From the NCBI RefSeq assembly GCF_000231385.2, contig NC_018515.1, positions 514,501-578,500 on the forward strand: a DNA stretch of 64,000 nt, read 5' to 3'. Every line of letters starts with the position of its first letter. Position 1 is the stretch's first letter. The notes beneath the pieces are model-generated. The model was not told the DNA's origin and searched no databases. It worked only from the letters and a program-made list of their open reading frames with translations. This stretch comes from Desulfosporosinus meridiei DSM 13257. Lineage in GTDB: Bacteria; Bacillota; Desulfitobacteriia; Desulfitobacteriales; Desulfitobacteriaceae. A program made the translations under genes and the position numbers. Positions 42,683 through 51,774 of this stretch are shown one piece after another.

Positions 42683-43546
42683 ATTTTAATCAGAAATAGT
42701 TTGCTTAAATTCAAAAAACAAAAACTAGGAATGTTGGGCTTAGCTATTATAGGTATCTTTATTTTAGCCGGTATTTTCGCCCCGCTGGTCTCCCCTCATG
42801 ATCCCTATGAGGTAGATGTAACTGAAAAATTACTCAAACCTTGTCTGGAATTCCCCCTAGGAACAGATCAGCTGGGCAGATGTATCTTGTCCAGATTGAT
42901 TTATGGCATCAGGACAAGTCTCACTACAGCAATTTTCGCCACTGCTTTGATGCTGGCCATCGGAGTTCCTCTCGGTATCCTGGCAGGTTATGTGGGAGGG
43001 TGGCTGGATAATATTGTAATGCGTCTGGCGGATATTGCCTCAACCTTTCCCTCCAGCCTTTTAGCTTTAGCGATTGTAGGAGTCTTGGGCCCCAGCATTG
43101 CTAATATTATGATTGTTTTTGTTTTGCTGTGGTGGGCACCCTTCGCCAGAATTGTGCGCAGTATAGTGATAAAGCTTAAAGAAAAGGAGTTTGTCATGGC
43201 GGCTATTGCTGCCGGCAGCAGCAGGACAACTATCATTCTCAAACATATCACCCTAAATGCCATTTCTCCCATCATCGTCTTGGCTACCCTTAGAATTGCA
43301 GCAGTTATCATGCATGTCGCCGGTTTTTCCTTTATCGGCTTAGGCTCCCAGCCGCCCACGGCGGATTGGGGCGTGATGCTCAGCGACAGCAGACAGTATT
43401 TGACCTCTTACCCTTTAATGCTGCTTTGGCCCGGGCTGGCAATTATGCTGGCCGTCTTTGCCTTCAATAGTCTTGGGGAGGGACTGAACGACATTCTCCT
43501 CCCTTCTTCGGGGAACATGGCAGTCACAAAGGAGGATAAGGACTGA
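42683..43546 (+). CDS. ABC permease, NikC type (methyltransferase operon 1), start uncertain
   Basis: About 287 residues with NikC features: PHDPYEVDVTEKLLKPCLEF then PLGTDQLGRCILSRL, EAA-loop KEKEFVMAAIAAGSSRTTII, and SFIGLGSQPPTADWGVMLSD. No ATG or GTG fits the N-terminus. A TTG at 42701 (281 residues) is 26 bases from the GAGAGGGA box, whereas an ATT at 42683 is 8 bases from it. I list the ATT start as a possibility, not a certainty. The partner permease is immediately upstream. Confidence 0.85.
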   Translation: MLIRNSLLKFKKQKLGMLGLAIIGIFILAGIFAPLVSPHDPYEVDVTEKLLKPCLEFPLGTDQLGRCILSRLIYGIRTSLTTAIFATALMLAIGVPLGILAGYVGGWLDNIVMRLADIASTFPSSLLALAIVGVLGPSIANIMIVFVLLWWAPFARIVRSIVIKLKEKEFVMAAIAAGSSRTTIILKHITLNAISPIIVLATLRIAAVIMHVAGFSFIGLGSQPPTADWGVMLSDSRQYLTSYPLMLLWPGLAIMLAVFAFNSLGEGLNDILLPSSGNMAVTKEDKD

Positions 43547-43547
43547 A

Positions 43548-44333
43548 ATGGCTGAACAACCGATTCTATCCATCGTTAACCTTAAAACTCACTATTATTT
43601 AGAAGAAGGAGTCGTCAAAGCTGTGGATGGGGTCAGCCTGGATGTGTACCAGGGCAGAATAACCGCCATCGTAGGGGGTTCAGGCAGCGGAAAGTCGGTA
43701 ATGTCTTTATCGATTTTTAACTTAATCGACAAGCCGGGCAAAATTATCGAGGGGGAAATATGGCTTGAGGGGGTCAACCTGAGAGATTTGTCGGAAAAAC
43801 AACTTCTACAAATAAGAGGGAAAGAAATAGCCATGATTTTTCAAGAGCCGACGAGTTCCTTGAACCCTGTAGAAAAGATCAAGACCCATCTTTTCGAGGT
43901 AACCCACACCCACAATCGAGGGATTAGCAAAAAAGAGGCTCTAAGTATGTTTAGAGAGGTGCTTTCCCGTGTGGGCTTACAAAATGCAGATCAAATTCTG
44001 GATAGTTATCCTTTTGAATTAAGCGGCGGAATGTGCCAAAGAGTCATGGTAGCCATGGGCTTACTGGCTCGTGCTAAAGTACTGATTGCCGATGAACCCA
44101 CCTCATCCCTGGATTTAACAACCCAGGCAGCCATCCTTGAAGAGCTGGTTCGTTTAAAAGATGAAGGTATGGCTGTCGTGTTAATTACCCATGATTTAGG
44201 GGTTGTGGCCCAAATGGCCGATGATGTTTATGTGATGAAAGACGGAAAAATAGTCGACAGCGGGACTGTGTATGAGGTCTTTGACCGGCCCAGGCATGAC
44301 TATACCAAATCTCTCCTGGAGTCGATTTTCTAA
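43548..44333 (+). CDS. ABC ATPase, NikD type (methyltransferase operon 1)
   Basis: A 261-residue ATPase with Walker A GGSGSGKSV, FQEPTSSLNPVEKI after the Q-loop, signature LSGGMCQRV, Walker B VLIADEPTSSLD and H-switch LITHDLG. It ends at FDRPRHDYTKSLLESIF without the long Cys-rich tail. It is 1 base after the permease gene, so they are translated together. Confidence 0.93.
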   Translation: MAEQPILSIVNLKTHYYLEEGVVKAVDGVSLDVYQGRITAIVGGSGSGKSVMSLSIFNLIDKPGKIIEGEIWLEGVNLRDLSEKQLLQIRGKEIAMIFQEPTSSLNPVEKIKTHLFEVTHTHNRGISKKEALSMFREVLSRVGLQNADQILDSYPFELSGGMCQRVMVAMGLLARAKVLIADEPTSSLDLTTQAAILEELVRLKDEGMAVVLITHDLGVVAQMADDVYVMKDGKIVDSGTVYEVFDRPRHDYTKSLLESIF

Positions 44334-44351
44334 GCTGAAAAGGGTGGAAAT

Positions 44352-45296
44352 GTGAATCTATATGAAATCAAAGGAGTTTATAAATCTTACAACAATAAAG
44401 CAAAGTCTCGTGTATACGCCGTGTATAACATTGACTTGACCATAAAAAAGGGAGAGGTTTTGGGTATAGTTGGGGAGTCGGGCTGCGGCAAAAGCACCTT
44501 GGGTAAAATGCTTTTAAAGCTGGAGCAGCCAACCCAGGGCAGGATTATTTTTAATCAGCAGGATATAACAGATTATTCCTTTAAGCAAATGCGAAAAATC
44601 AGAAGCGGCATGCAGATGATCTTTCAAGGAACCGCTAATGCCTTTAACCCCTATTTTACGGTTGAGCAAATCATCAGTGAACCCCTTAACAATTACAGCA
44701 GGGAAGCTAAAGAGCTGAAAGAGAAAAAAATTGTGGAGATGCTGGAAAGAGTGGGGCTTAACAAAACCTATCTGACCCGCTATGGCCAGGAGATGTCCGG
44801 AGGGCAAAGGCAGCGGGTTGGCATTGCTAGGGCCTTAATTCTGAATCCTGAATTTGTGGTCTGCGACGAAGCCGTGTCCAGCATTGACTATGCTTTAAAG
44901 AACCAGATTTTACAGCTTTTGACGGACTTAAAGCAGCAGTTCGGATTTACCTATTTATTTATTTCTCACGATCTGGCCTCGGTCAATAAGATCTGCGACA
45001 GGGTGGTTGTCATGTATCTGGGAAATATCGTGGAAATAATCCCCCACATTAATTACCAGGTACAGCATCCCTACACGAAAGCACTGCTGGCTGCGACTCT
45101 TATTCCAGACCCTCATCAAAGGGAAAGGAAGAGGGTGTTGTTTAGAGAAGGGGAAGATTTAAAGATACCCAAAAGCGGCTGTGTTTTCCAAAATCGTTGT
45201 CTCTATACCCAAAGTATTTGCCAGACTGAACAGCCAGCCTTGATGTCTAAGAGTGGCGAACATTATATTGCTTGTCATCTTTGCCATAATTATTAA
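44352..45296 (+). CDS. ABC ATPase, NikE/DppF type (methyltransferase operon 1)
   Basis: A 314-residue ATPase. Walker A is GESGCGKST, FQGTANAFNPYFTVEQI follows, the signature is MSGGQRQRV, and Walker B FVVCDEAVSSID has Ala after Glu where Pro is usual. The C-terminus has the cysteine cluster CVFQNRCLYTQSICQ typical of the family. Start is GTG 44352 behind AGGGTGG. It overlaps the next frame's upstream extension by one base. Confidence 0.92.
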   Translation: MNLYEIKGVYKSYNNKAKSRVYAVYNIDLTIKKGEVLGIVGESGCGKSTLGKMLLKLEQPTQGRIIFNQQDITDYSFKQMRKIRSGMQMIFQGTANAFNPYFTVEQIISEPLNNYSREAKELKEKKIVEMLERVGLNKTYLTRYGQEMSGGQRQRVGIARALILNPEFVVCDEAVSSIDYALKNQILQLLTDLKQQFGFTYLFISHDLASVNKICDRVVVMYLGNIVEIIPHINYQVQHPYTKALLAATLIPDPHQRERKRVLFREGEDLKIPKSGCVFQNRCLYTQSICQTEQPALMSKSGEHYIACHLCHNY

Positions 45297-45313
45297 TGTG
45301 TGGAGGAAAGAAA

Positions 45314-46933
45314 ATGAGAAGGAAATTTTTTGCATTGGTTATGACCTTTTGCCTTTGTTTGCCCCTAATCCTTTCCGGCTGCAGCAAAAACGCTGCAACA
45401 AATGATCAGGAGGGCACGAAAGCAAAGGATGTTGTCGTGGCCATTTATCGTGACGGTGCCATGGAGGATCTGGATGCCGCAACCTATAACGGACCCCACT
45501 TTTTATACAAAATGATTTACGAAGGTTTTGTTGAAGATGGCGGTGAAGGCCAAATTCTCCCCCAACTGGCAACCGGCTGGGACATTTCCCCAGATGGAAA
45601 AACCTATACCTTTAAACTCCGGGAGGGGGTAAAGTTTTCTGACGGCACGGATTTTAATGCGGAGGCTGTTATTTTCAACCTGAAACGCTGGGTCAACAAC
45701 AAACGTCATTCCACCTTGAGATCCTTTAATGTCGAGAGTATGGAAGCCGTTGATCCTAAGACGGTAAAGATTGTGTTTAAGGACGGGGCTTATCCTATTT
45801 TGACTGAGTTAACCTATCCCCGGCCGGTACGTTTCTTAAGTCCGTCTTCCATCACGGAAGTTCCCGGAGAGGTAATGGGCAAATTCAACAAGCCTGTGGG
45901 CACGGGCCCCTGGATGCTGGAATCCTATGCTAAAGATCAGGAGTTCACCTTGGTTCCCAACCCCTATTACTGGGGTGAAAAACCTAAGGTGAATAAAATC
46001 ACCTTTAAGGTAATTACCGACGGGCAAGCCAGAGTTTTGGCTTTGCAAAGCGGCGAGGTGGACATTCTCGGCGGGGACCTGATTGGCAAGATTCCCATGG
46101 AGAGCCTCTTAGAACTTAAAAACTCCGGAAAATTTGCCACCTACACCCAAGGGACTATGTGCTCTCACTTCATAGCCTTCAATCAGAAGATAGAGGCACT
46201 TCAGGATAAAAATGTGCGCTTGGCTATGAACTACGCCATCAACAAGCAAAGTATTGCCGCTGATCTTTTTGACGGGATTGGTTTGGAAGCAAAGGGATTA
46301 TATCAAGAAGGGGTGCCATATACCACGGGTGAAAATAATTACGGGTTTTCCAACGATAAGGAAAAAGCCAAGGAACTCCTTGACGCTGCCGGCTATAAAG
46401 ATACCAATGGCGATGGAATTCGAGACAAAGACGGGAAAAATCTGGAGTTCAACTTTGTCTTGTCAACGGCAGAATTCCCTGAATGGAAACCCCTGGCCGA
46501 GTTTGTTCAATCTGAATTCACAGCCGTGGGGATCAAAGTAAATCTCAACACTTTGGACAAAAACGGCTATGAAGATGCCACCATGAACACCAAGGCCTTT
46601 GACCTGGCTCTCATGAGAACAGCCTCAGATTCTTGGATGCCTCATGGTTCTCTGCTTGAGCTTTTCTCCATTCTTCCCACCAGTAACGCCGCCAAGGCTT
46701 GGTATGACCAAGGGTTTTACAATAATATTATTAAAACACTTAATACTTTGGATGAAACAGAAAGACAGAAGAACTACGATGGAGTCTTTAAATTCATCAG
46801 CGAGGAAGCCCTGACGATTCCCATCTACTATCCGATTACTTCTTTCGCAGTGAATCCAGAGAGAATTGATGGTTTTGAGATTGGCGTAAATAACTATGCG
46901 CCCATTGAATGGCAGAAACTCGACGTAAAGTGA
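45314..46933 (+). CDS. NikA-like solute-binding lipoprotein (methyltransferase operon 1)
   Basis: A 539-residue family-5 binding lipoprotein with lipobox LSGC, followed by VAIYRDGAMEDLDAATYNGP. LREGVKFSDGTDFNAEAV and RPVRFLSPSS then KPVGTGPWML resemble E. coli NikA, including the arginine-rich RPxRFxxP that lies at the nickel-chelate site. The ligand is probably a nickel or other metal chelate (inference). ATG 45314 follows TGGAGGAAAG. It is followed by a second methyltransferase. Confidence 0.9.
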   Translation: MRRKFFALVMTFCLCLPLILSGCSKNAATNDQEGTKAKDVVVAIYRDGAMEDLDAATYNGPHFLYKMIYEGFVEDGGEGQILPQLATGWDISPDGKTYTFKLREGVKFSDGTDFNAEAVIFNLKRWVNNKRHSTLRSFNVESMEAVDPKTVKIVFKDGAYPILTELTYPRPVRFLSPSSITEVPGEVMGKFNKPVGTGPWMLESYAKDQEFTLVPNPYYWGEKPKVNKITFKVITDGQARVLALQSGEVDILGGDLIGKIPMESLLELKNSGKFATYTQGTMCSHFIAFNQKIEALQDKNVRLAMNYAINKQSIAADLFDGIGLEAKGLYQEGVPYTTGENNYGFSNDKEKAKELLDAAGYKDTNGDGIRDKDGKNLEFNFVLSTAEFPEWKPLAEFVQSEFTAVGIKVNLNTLDKNGYEDATMNTKAFDLALMRTASDSWMPHGSLLELFSILPTSNAAKAWYDQGFYNNIIKTLNTLDETERQKNYDGVFKFISEEALTIPIYYPITSFAVNPERIDGFEIGVNNYAPIEWQKLDVK

Positions 46934-47073
46934 ACTTGTTCAGTCCAAGCGGAATGCTGGGCTTCCCTATTTTAGAAACGAGGCTCATGTAAGCTTGGTA
47001 AGACCAATATAAAAGCAGATACGCCGGTTTTTAAGGGGCATATCTGCCAATAAATAGTCAGAGGTGAGCAGAG

Positions 47074-47817
47074 ATGAACAGTGAAGAAAAACTGATTAAG
47101 AATTGGACCGACAGTTCCAACAATTACAGCAATATCGTGAAAGCAGAGCTAAACAGCTTTAAAAAGCAGGTCTGGAGGGATATCATCCTGAAAAAGGCCG
47201 GAAAGACCTCGGCCATGGATATTCTCGATGTGGGTACTGGACCGGGCTTTTTTGCCATCATCATGTCCCAGGCCGGGAACCGAGTGACGGCCATTGATTG
47301 TACTGAGGCAATGATTCAGGAAGCCAAAGCCAATGCGGAAAATGAGGGGGTTAGAGCGGACTTCAGAGTGTCCGACGGCCAGAATCTGGAGTTTGAAGAC
47401 GAAAGCTTTGACCTGATTATCAGCCGCAATGTAACCTGGACTTTATTAGATGCCCAAAAGGCTTATAGGGAATGGAAACGGGTTTTAAGGCCCCAGGGCA
47501 AAATTCTTATTTTTGATGCCAACTGGAATATCCGGTTTTTCAATGAAGACTACCTGAGGAAATTTGAGGAGGATCAAGAGGACTATCGCAGAGTATTTGG
47601 CGAGGAGCCGCCTCCATACACTGACGAGATGATTGATTACCGAAAAAGTATGCCCATGTGCCAGAGAATCAGGCCCCAGTGGGACTTCAATGCTCTGGTG
47701 GAACTGGGGTTTAAAAAGATTTACTATGAAATGGATATCGGCAGGCGGGTCTATGATGAGCGCCAGAAGATTATTCACCGCTCAACCCCTATGTTTATGC
47801 TGGTTGTGGAAAAGTAA
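47074..47817 (+). CDS. Class I SAM-dependent methyltransferase 2 of operon 1
   Basis: A 247-residue relative of the methyltransferase at 40942. Motif I is ILDVGTGPGFFAIIMSQAGN, followed by TAIDCTEAMIQEAK, ISRNVTWTLLDAQKAYREW and GKILIFDANWNIRFF. It ends the operon, 140 bases after the NikA-like gene, and has GAGGTGAG upstream of ATG 47074. The middle part (residues ~155-195, DQEDYRRVFGEEPPPY) differs from the other copies, where a substrate would bind. Confidence 0.88.
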   Translation: MNSEEKLIKNWTDSSNNYSNIVKAELNSFKKQVWRDIILKKAGKTSAMDILDVGTGPGFFAIIMSQAGNRVTAIDCTEAMIQEAKANAENEGVRADFRVSDGQNLEFEDESFDLIISRNVTWTLLDAQKAYREWKRVLRPQGKILIFDANWNIRFFNEDYLRKFEEDQEDYRRVFGEEPPPYTDEMIDYRKSMPMCQRIRPQWDFNALVELGFKKIYYEMDIGRRVYDERQKIIHRSTPMFMLVVEK

Positions 47818-47890
47818 TTATTAGTATCGTGAAGATCACCTGTAAAACAAAACCTCCCGCTGAGATTTCAGGTTGACAGCGTTAACGTGT

Positions 47891-47925
47891 CTAAGAGCAC
47901 CTCTCGCTAGGAGAGGTGCTCTTAG
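47891..47925. terminator. 15-bp perfect hairpin after methyltransferase operon 1
   Basis: CTAAGAGCACCTCTC (47891-47905) is exactly complementary to GAGAGGTGCTCTTAG (47911-47925), loop GCTAG. It separates the operon from the converging defence genes. No T-run is present, so it may act as a bidirectional barrier. Confidence 0.7.
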
Positions 47926-47969
47926 TGAACTTCATGCTTGCACCCATTGTAGCACTTCCCAAATCCCCA

Positions 47970-48641
47970 TTAAAGGTAGCCATGTAAAAAGCCTACCAAC
48001 TCATGCACTCTCGTTGCAGGCGTTCTTTGTGAAGGCGGTGTGCCTTCTTCATAGCTAGCATACAAGGCTATTGCACGTGCAATGGCAGTGGGGGTTTTGT
48101 CCTTGAGAAGATCATAGATATTTTCCAAGGTTTTTTCGTATGGAAAATATCCTCTCAATATAACGTGGTACTGCTCTCTCCCCACATGAGCAAACAATGA
48201 TTGGAAATGCAGCAAAAACCAAAGCTCTATACACTCATTCGACCAGGCCACATGGTATTTCTGCCGGCAGGTTCTACCCTCGGCGCTGAATTGCGTGTTG
48301 TCAAAATCGTCATAGGGGAAATCGTCCTGATCATACATTAGCCAGACATCCTCGCACTCGGGAAATTTGGACTCTACAGTTTCTCTTGCATACTTTAGCA
48401 GGCTTAGGGTATTGCGTCCTGTTCCGATAACTGTGATGCGGTCACCCGATGTAAACGGAGAATATTTTTGATTGACTTGCCTGGTCAGTCCCTGAATATA
48501 AAACGGTTCAGTCTTAATACCCTCACTGAAAATAACAGTATACGGGGGTAATTTATGAAGCTTTTCTATTTTCTTTCGTTTCTTCTGCATGGCAGCTTTT
48601 AATTTCTTTTGGGTGCTTGCCTTTAGCGGTTTTAAGCTCAT
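47970..48641 (-). CDS. rloB: RloB-like TOPRIM-family protein
   Basis: A 223-residue RloB-family protein. It opens with a Lys-rich helix (KKLKAAMQKKRKKIEKLHK). VIFSEGIKTEPFYIQGL holds the TOPRIM glutamate, VWLMYDQDDFPYDDF gives the DxD acidic pair, and AWSNECIELWFLLHF follows. I start at ATG 48641, giving an ATGA overlap with the ATPase gene and a GGGGGG box upstream. RloB-like proteins pair with AAA/ABC ATPases in phage-defence systems such as RloAB and AbiL. Confidence 0.82.
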   Translation of the reverse strand: MSLKPLKASTQKKLKAAMQKKRKKIEKLHKLPPYTVIFSEGIKTEPFYIQGLTRQVNQKYSPFTSGDRITVIGTGRNTLSLLKYARETVESKFPECEDVWLMYDQDDFPYDDFDNTQFSAEGRTCRQKYHVAWSNECIELWFLLHFQSLFAHVGREQYHVILRGYFPYEKTLENIYDLLKDKTPTAIARAIALYASYEEGTPPSQRTPATRVHELVGFLHGYL

Positions 48642-49900
48642 TGAATCGCCCCCCAATCAAGAATATTCTTGAGATAAGGGTCCGCTCCATACCTTCCTTC
48701 AATATATTGCTTGTCATAGGTTTCATCAGGGCGCACCTTTGCGCCGTTGTCTTTTCTGAACTCCACTAACGAATATAATTTTGATGTGTTTTGCTTATTA
48801 AGCGCGGAGAACCAGATTTCATCTCTTCTAAATACAGTGGGCTTCATGGTACTCATATCATGAGAGGTAAAAATAAGCTGAGCGCCCTTGGTGTTAATTG
48901 ATGGATTTGTGAACAGTCCGATGATATACCGGAGCAGTTTAGGATGCAGTTTGGCATCCATTTCGTCAGCGATAACCAGACTGCCCTTATGCAAGCACCC
49001 TAACAGAAACGGCAGCAAGCCAAAAAGCTTGCGTGTTCCACTTGATTCTTCCTCAAAGGGCAATTCCTCACACGAACCATCTTCCAGACAGTGTATTGTG
49101 TAAATAGCATTTATTTTTCCGTTGGTATCTTCTTCTGTCCTTATGCTGGTTATATTGATATCCATCTCAGCGAGCATTTTCAAAAAAATGTCTTCCTTGT
49201 TCTTGTCCTTCAGAAAAACAATTCTTTTATCCTGGTAGGGATTATCATAATCCAATACCCTGCATTCCAGAAACCATTTAATGATATCGTCAATGGTTTT
49301 GATATCGTAGTTAATGGACAAATGGGACAGCAGTGGAATAGAGGACTTAATGTTCCCTACCTTGACGTCCTCCAAAACATCGCCGATATAAAAATCCGAG
49401 GTATCCCGCTCAAATACGATTTCCAAGTCGTTTGTTTGAAGGTTTCTCGCATATAAGTTTTCCTCTACGATATCAGAGTGCAGAATATTTAATTGATACC
49501 GATACTCGGTTTCCTGGATGCGAAAGAGAACATCAAATTTAATGGGCGATTCTCTACAGTTCTTGTCAAACAAATAATATTTTTCTTTTTTATCGATAGG
49601 AAAACTCTCAAATTCTTTCATTTTCCCATCCTCAAGGTTTTCATCCTTTGAAGACGCTACAGCCTTTAACGCAATGATCGGCAAAAGCACCTTATGGGAA
49701 AGGTACAAAAACGCCTCTAGAACACTGGACTTTCCTCCGCCATTTGGTCCGTAGATCGAAATAACCGGCAAAAACTTCTCGCTATCGTAGGGATCAACAA
49801 TGAGACTGTCGTCATGCTCGTTGATTTTTTCAGCCCATAAGTCCAGAGTAGCTTCACTCTTAAATGATTTAAAGTTTTCAAATGAAAACTGACACATCAT
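48638..49900 (-). CDS. rloA: RloA-like AAA/ABC-type ATPase
   Basis: A 420-residue SMC/ABC-like ATPase of the AAA_15/AAA_21 type: FSFENFKSFKSEATLDL at the N-terminus, Walker A YGPNGGGKSS, signature-like FEEESSGTRKLFGLLPFLL, Walker B GSLVIADEMDAKLHPKL and TSHD. It is translationally coupled to the rloB-like gene, a layout typical of two-gene abortive-infection systems. The pair lies between two metal-transport operons, on the strand opposite to the first, and is unrelated to metal uptake. The start follows GGAGCGAT. Confidence 0.85.
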   Translation of the reverse strand: MMCQFSFENFKSFKSEATLDLWAEKINEHDDSLIVDPYDSEKFLPVISIYGPNGGGKSSVLEAFLYLSHKVLLPIIALKAVASSKDENLEDGKMKEFESFPIDKKEKYYLFDKNCRESPIKFDVLFRIQETEYRYQLNILHSDIVEENLYARNLQTNDLEIVFERDTSDFYIGDVLEDVKVGNIKSSIPLLSHLSINYDIKTIDDIIKWFLECRVLDYDNPYQDKRIVFLKDKNKEDIFLKMLAEMDINITSIRTEEDTNGKINAIYTIHCLEDGSCEELPFEEESSGTRKLFGLLPFLLGCLHKGSLVIADEMDAKLHPKLLRYIIGLFTNPSINTKGAQLIFTSHDMSTMKPTVFRRDEIWFSALNKQNTSKLYSLVEFRKDNGAKVRPDETYDKQYIEGRYGADPYLKNILDWGAIQ

Positions 49901-50185
49901 AGTTATCGCTCCAATCTAGAGAAAATTTCTCATAATTATAATGATACTATGGCCATTATAGCAATATTTCATTCGAAAACCAATAATATAGGAGAAAAAA
50001 ACTCGCAAATCCCAAATTCCCTCGTGGTTATTACGTGTTATATAGAGGCCGAGTCCCACACTGTGCTGCCATATGATCCTGCTATACTCGGACAGCAGGC
50101 GAAACTCCGCCACATCCTTAATAGGTATGGGATGTGGCGGAGGCAAACATAAAGGGAGCAATGGTTCACCATAATTCGTGTTTTT
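49901..50185. other. Gene-free spacer with a 13-bp inverted repeat
   Basis: CTCCGCCACATCC (50105-50117) pairs with GGATGTGGCGGAG (50130-50142). It lies 44 bases after the stop of the minus-strand Nik operon and could be its terminator, although only a short T-run follows on that strand. No gene is supported. Confidence 0.55.
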
Positions 50186-50815
50186 TTATGAAACAGAGGA
50201 ATTCCTTTCAAAGTGCACCGAATCAAGCTCTATCACCCGGTCGCAAACACGATTTACAAGCTCAGCTTCATGGCTCACCACCAATATTCCTAAGTTCCTT
50301 TCTTTGGCAAGAGCCAGCATTACCTGCCAGATTTGAGCTTGAGTAATGGCATCTAACATGGCCGTCATCTCATCAGCAATCAGGAATTTTGTTTCCGGAC
50401 TTAAAGCCCGGACGACACAAAACCTTTGCAACTCCCCGCCGGATAATTCATTAGGCCAGCGGGATAACCATTCCGGCTGGATACCAAACCTGGCCAGAAC
50501 TTCTTCATCCGGCCGCCAGCCTTCCTGAAGAATATCGCGCATATGCCAGCGGGGATTAACTGACTTTTCAGGATGCTGAAAGACCAACTGCACTCCGCTG
50601 TACCTGCCCTTAGGCAGTGGTGCACCGCCTAACTCAATGCTGCCTTCCAAGGCTTTTTCATACCCGGCCAGAACTCTGGCCAAGGTTGTTTTTCCGCAGC
50701 CGCTTTGACCTTTCAGGCCGAGAATTTCGCCGGAATTTAGGGTGAGGTTGAAATTTCGGAATAACCACGGCTTCTTCCGGTAACGAAAACCAATGTTTTT
50801 GGCCTCAAGTTGCAT
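50186..50815 (-). CDS. ABC ATPase, short NikE type (leader-RNA operon 2)
   Basis: A 209-residue ATPase with Walker A GQSGCGKTT, signature LSGGELQRF, Walker B FLIADEMTAMLD, and VVSHEAELV as H-switch. It overlaps the preceding ATPase by 11 bases. It corresponds to the short ATPase at 21891-22541, sharing the FRYRKK-like start and HPEKSVNPRW stretch, which supports common ancestry of the two operons. Confidence 0.9.
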   Translation of the reverse strand: MQLEAKNIGFRYRKKPWLFRNFNLTLNSGEILGLKGQSGCGKTTLARVLAGYEKALEGSIELGGAPLPKGRYSGVQLVFQHPEKSVNPRWHMRDILQEGWRPDEEVLARFGIQPEWLSRWPNELSGGELQRFCVVRALSPETKFLIADEMTAMLDAITQAQIWQVMLALAKERNLGILVVSHEAELVNRVCDRVIELDSVHFERNSSVS

Positions 50816-51758
50816 GATAACACCTGACCCTTCCGTTCCTCAAATCCCGCATTACGGGCAATGACCCGGTGCACTTAGGCGTCATCTTTCCACAGCGCGG
50901 CGCAAAGGAACAACCCTCTGACAAGTTGGCAGGCAAAGGTTGGAAACCGGGAAGAGGTCTGAAATCATTTTGGGGCAGGGATTGCCATAAGGCCTTGGTA
51001 TAGGGATGCCTTAAGGTCTGGCCCTGACCATGAAAATCCGCTGCAAAAGCTGTTTCGACGGTTGTCCCGGCATAAAAAACTGCGATTTTGTCAGCGACTT
51101 GCAAAGCCGTGCTGATATCGTGGGTTATCAACATAACTCCGCACCCTTCATCGGCTAACTCGCGCAAGTGTTTAAGAGTTTCCGCTACAATTTCCGGATG
51201 CAACCCAGGTGTTGGCTCATCGGCAATGATTAGTTTGGAGCCATTAACTACTGCTGCAGAAATCAACACCCTTCTGGCCATGCCGCCGGAAAGTTGAAAG
51301 GGAAATAGATTTCCATCCCCTTCGCTAAGATCATAGCGAGAAAATATTTTCTTTTGGGCTTCTTCAGCATTTCCCTGACGTACAGCAGTCCGTACTTGAG
51401 CAGAAACCCGCATTAAGGGATCAAGAAAATTTACCGATTGGGGCACCAGCGTAATTTCACTGCCCCGTATTTTCTTTTGCCGTTCCGGGGTTAACAATTC
51501 ATCCTTGTATAAAATCTTACCGCTGCAGAAGGCGTTATTGGGCAGTATGCCGAGAATAGCATGGGCCAGCAAACTCTTTCCGGAACCACTTGAGCCGACA
51601 ACAGCTAAGATTTCGCCGGAGCCAAGGGAAATGTCAAGGTTGCTGATCACCTTGAGGACGCTTTGTCTTAAGCCCTTTTGATACTGAACAAAGGAGACGG
51701 ATAAATCAATCACTTTTAATAATGATTCAAATCCCAGGCTAGCTTTAGTACTTTTCAT
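50805..51758 (-). CDS. ABC ATPase, NikD type (leader-RNA operon 2)
   Basis: A 317-residue ATPase with Walker A GSSGSGKSL, signature LSGGMARRV, Walker B LIIADEPTPGLH and the C-terminal cluster GCSFAPRCGKMTPKC. The odd PTPGLH and GMARRV sequences are shared with the cobalamin-controlled paralogue at 20944-21876. It follows the permease gene by 16 bases. Confidence 0.92.
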   Translation of the reverse strand: MKSTKASLGFESLLKVIDLSVSFVQYQKGLRQSVLKVISNLDISLGSGEILAVVGSSGSGKSLLAHAILGILPNNAFCSGKILYKDELLTPERQKKIRGSEITLVPQSVNFLDPLMRVSAQVRTAVRQGNAEEAQKKIFSRYDLSEGDGNLFPFQLSGGMARRVLISAAVVNGSKLIIADEPTPGLHPEIVAETLKHLRELADEGCGVMLITHDISTALQVADKIAVFYAGTTVETAFAADFHGQGQTLRHPYTKALWQSLPQNDFRPLPGFQPLPANLSEGCSFAPRCGKMTPKCTGSLPVMRDLRNGRVRCYHAT

Positions 51759-51774
51759 CTCTGCACCTCAATCA

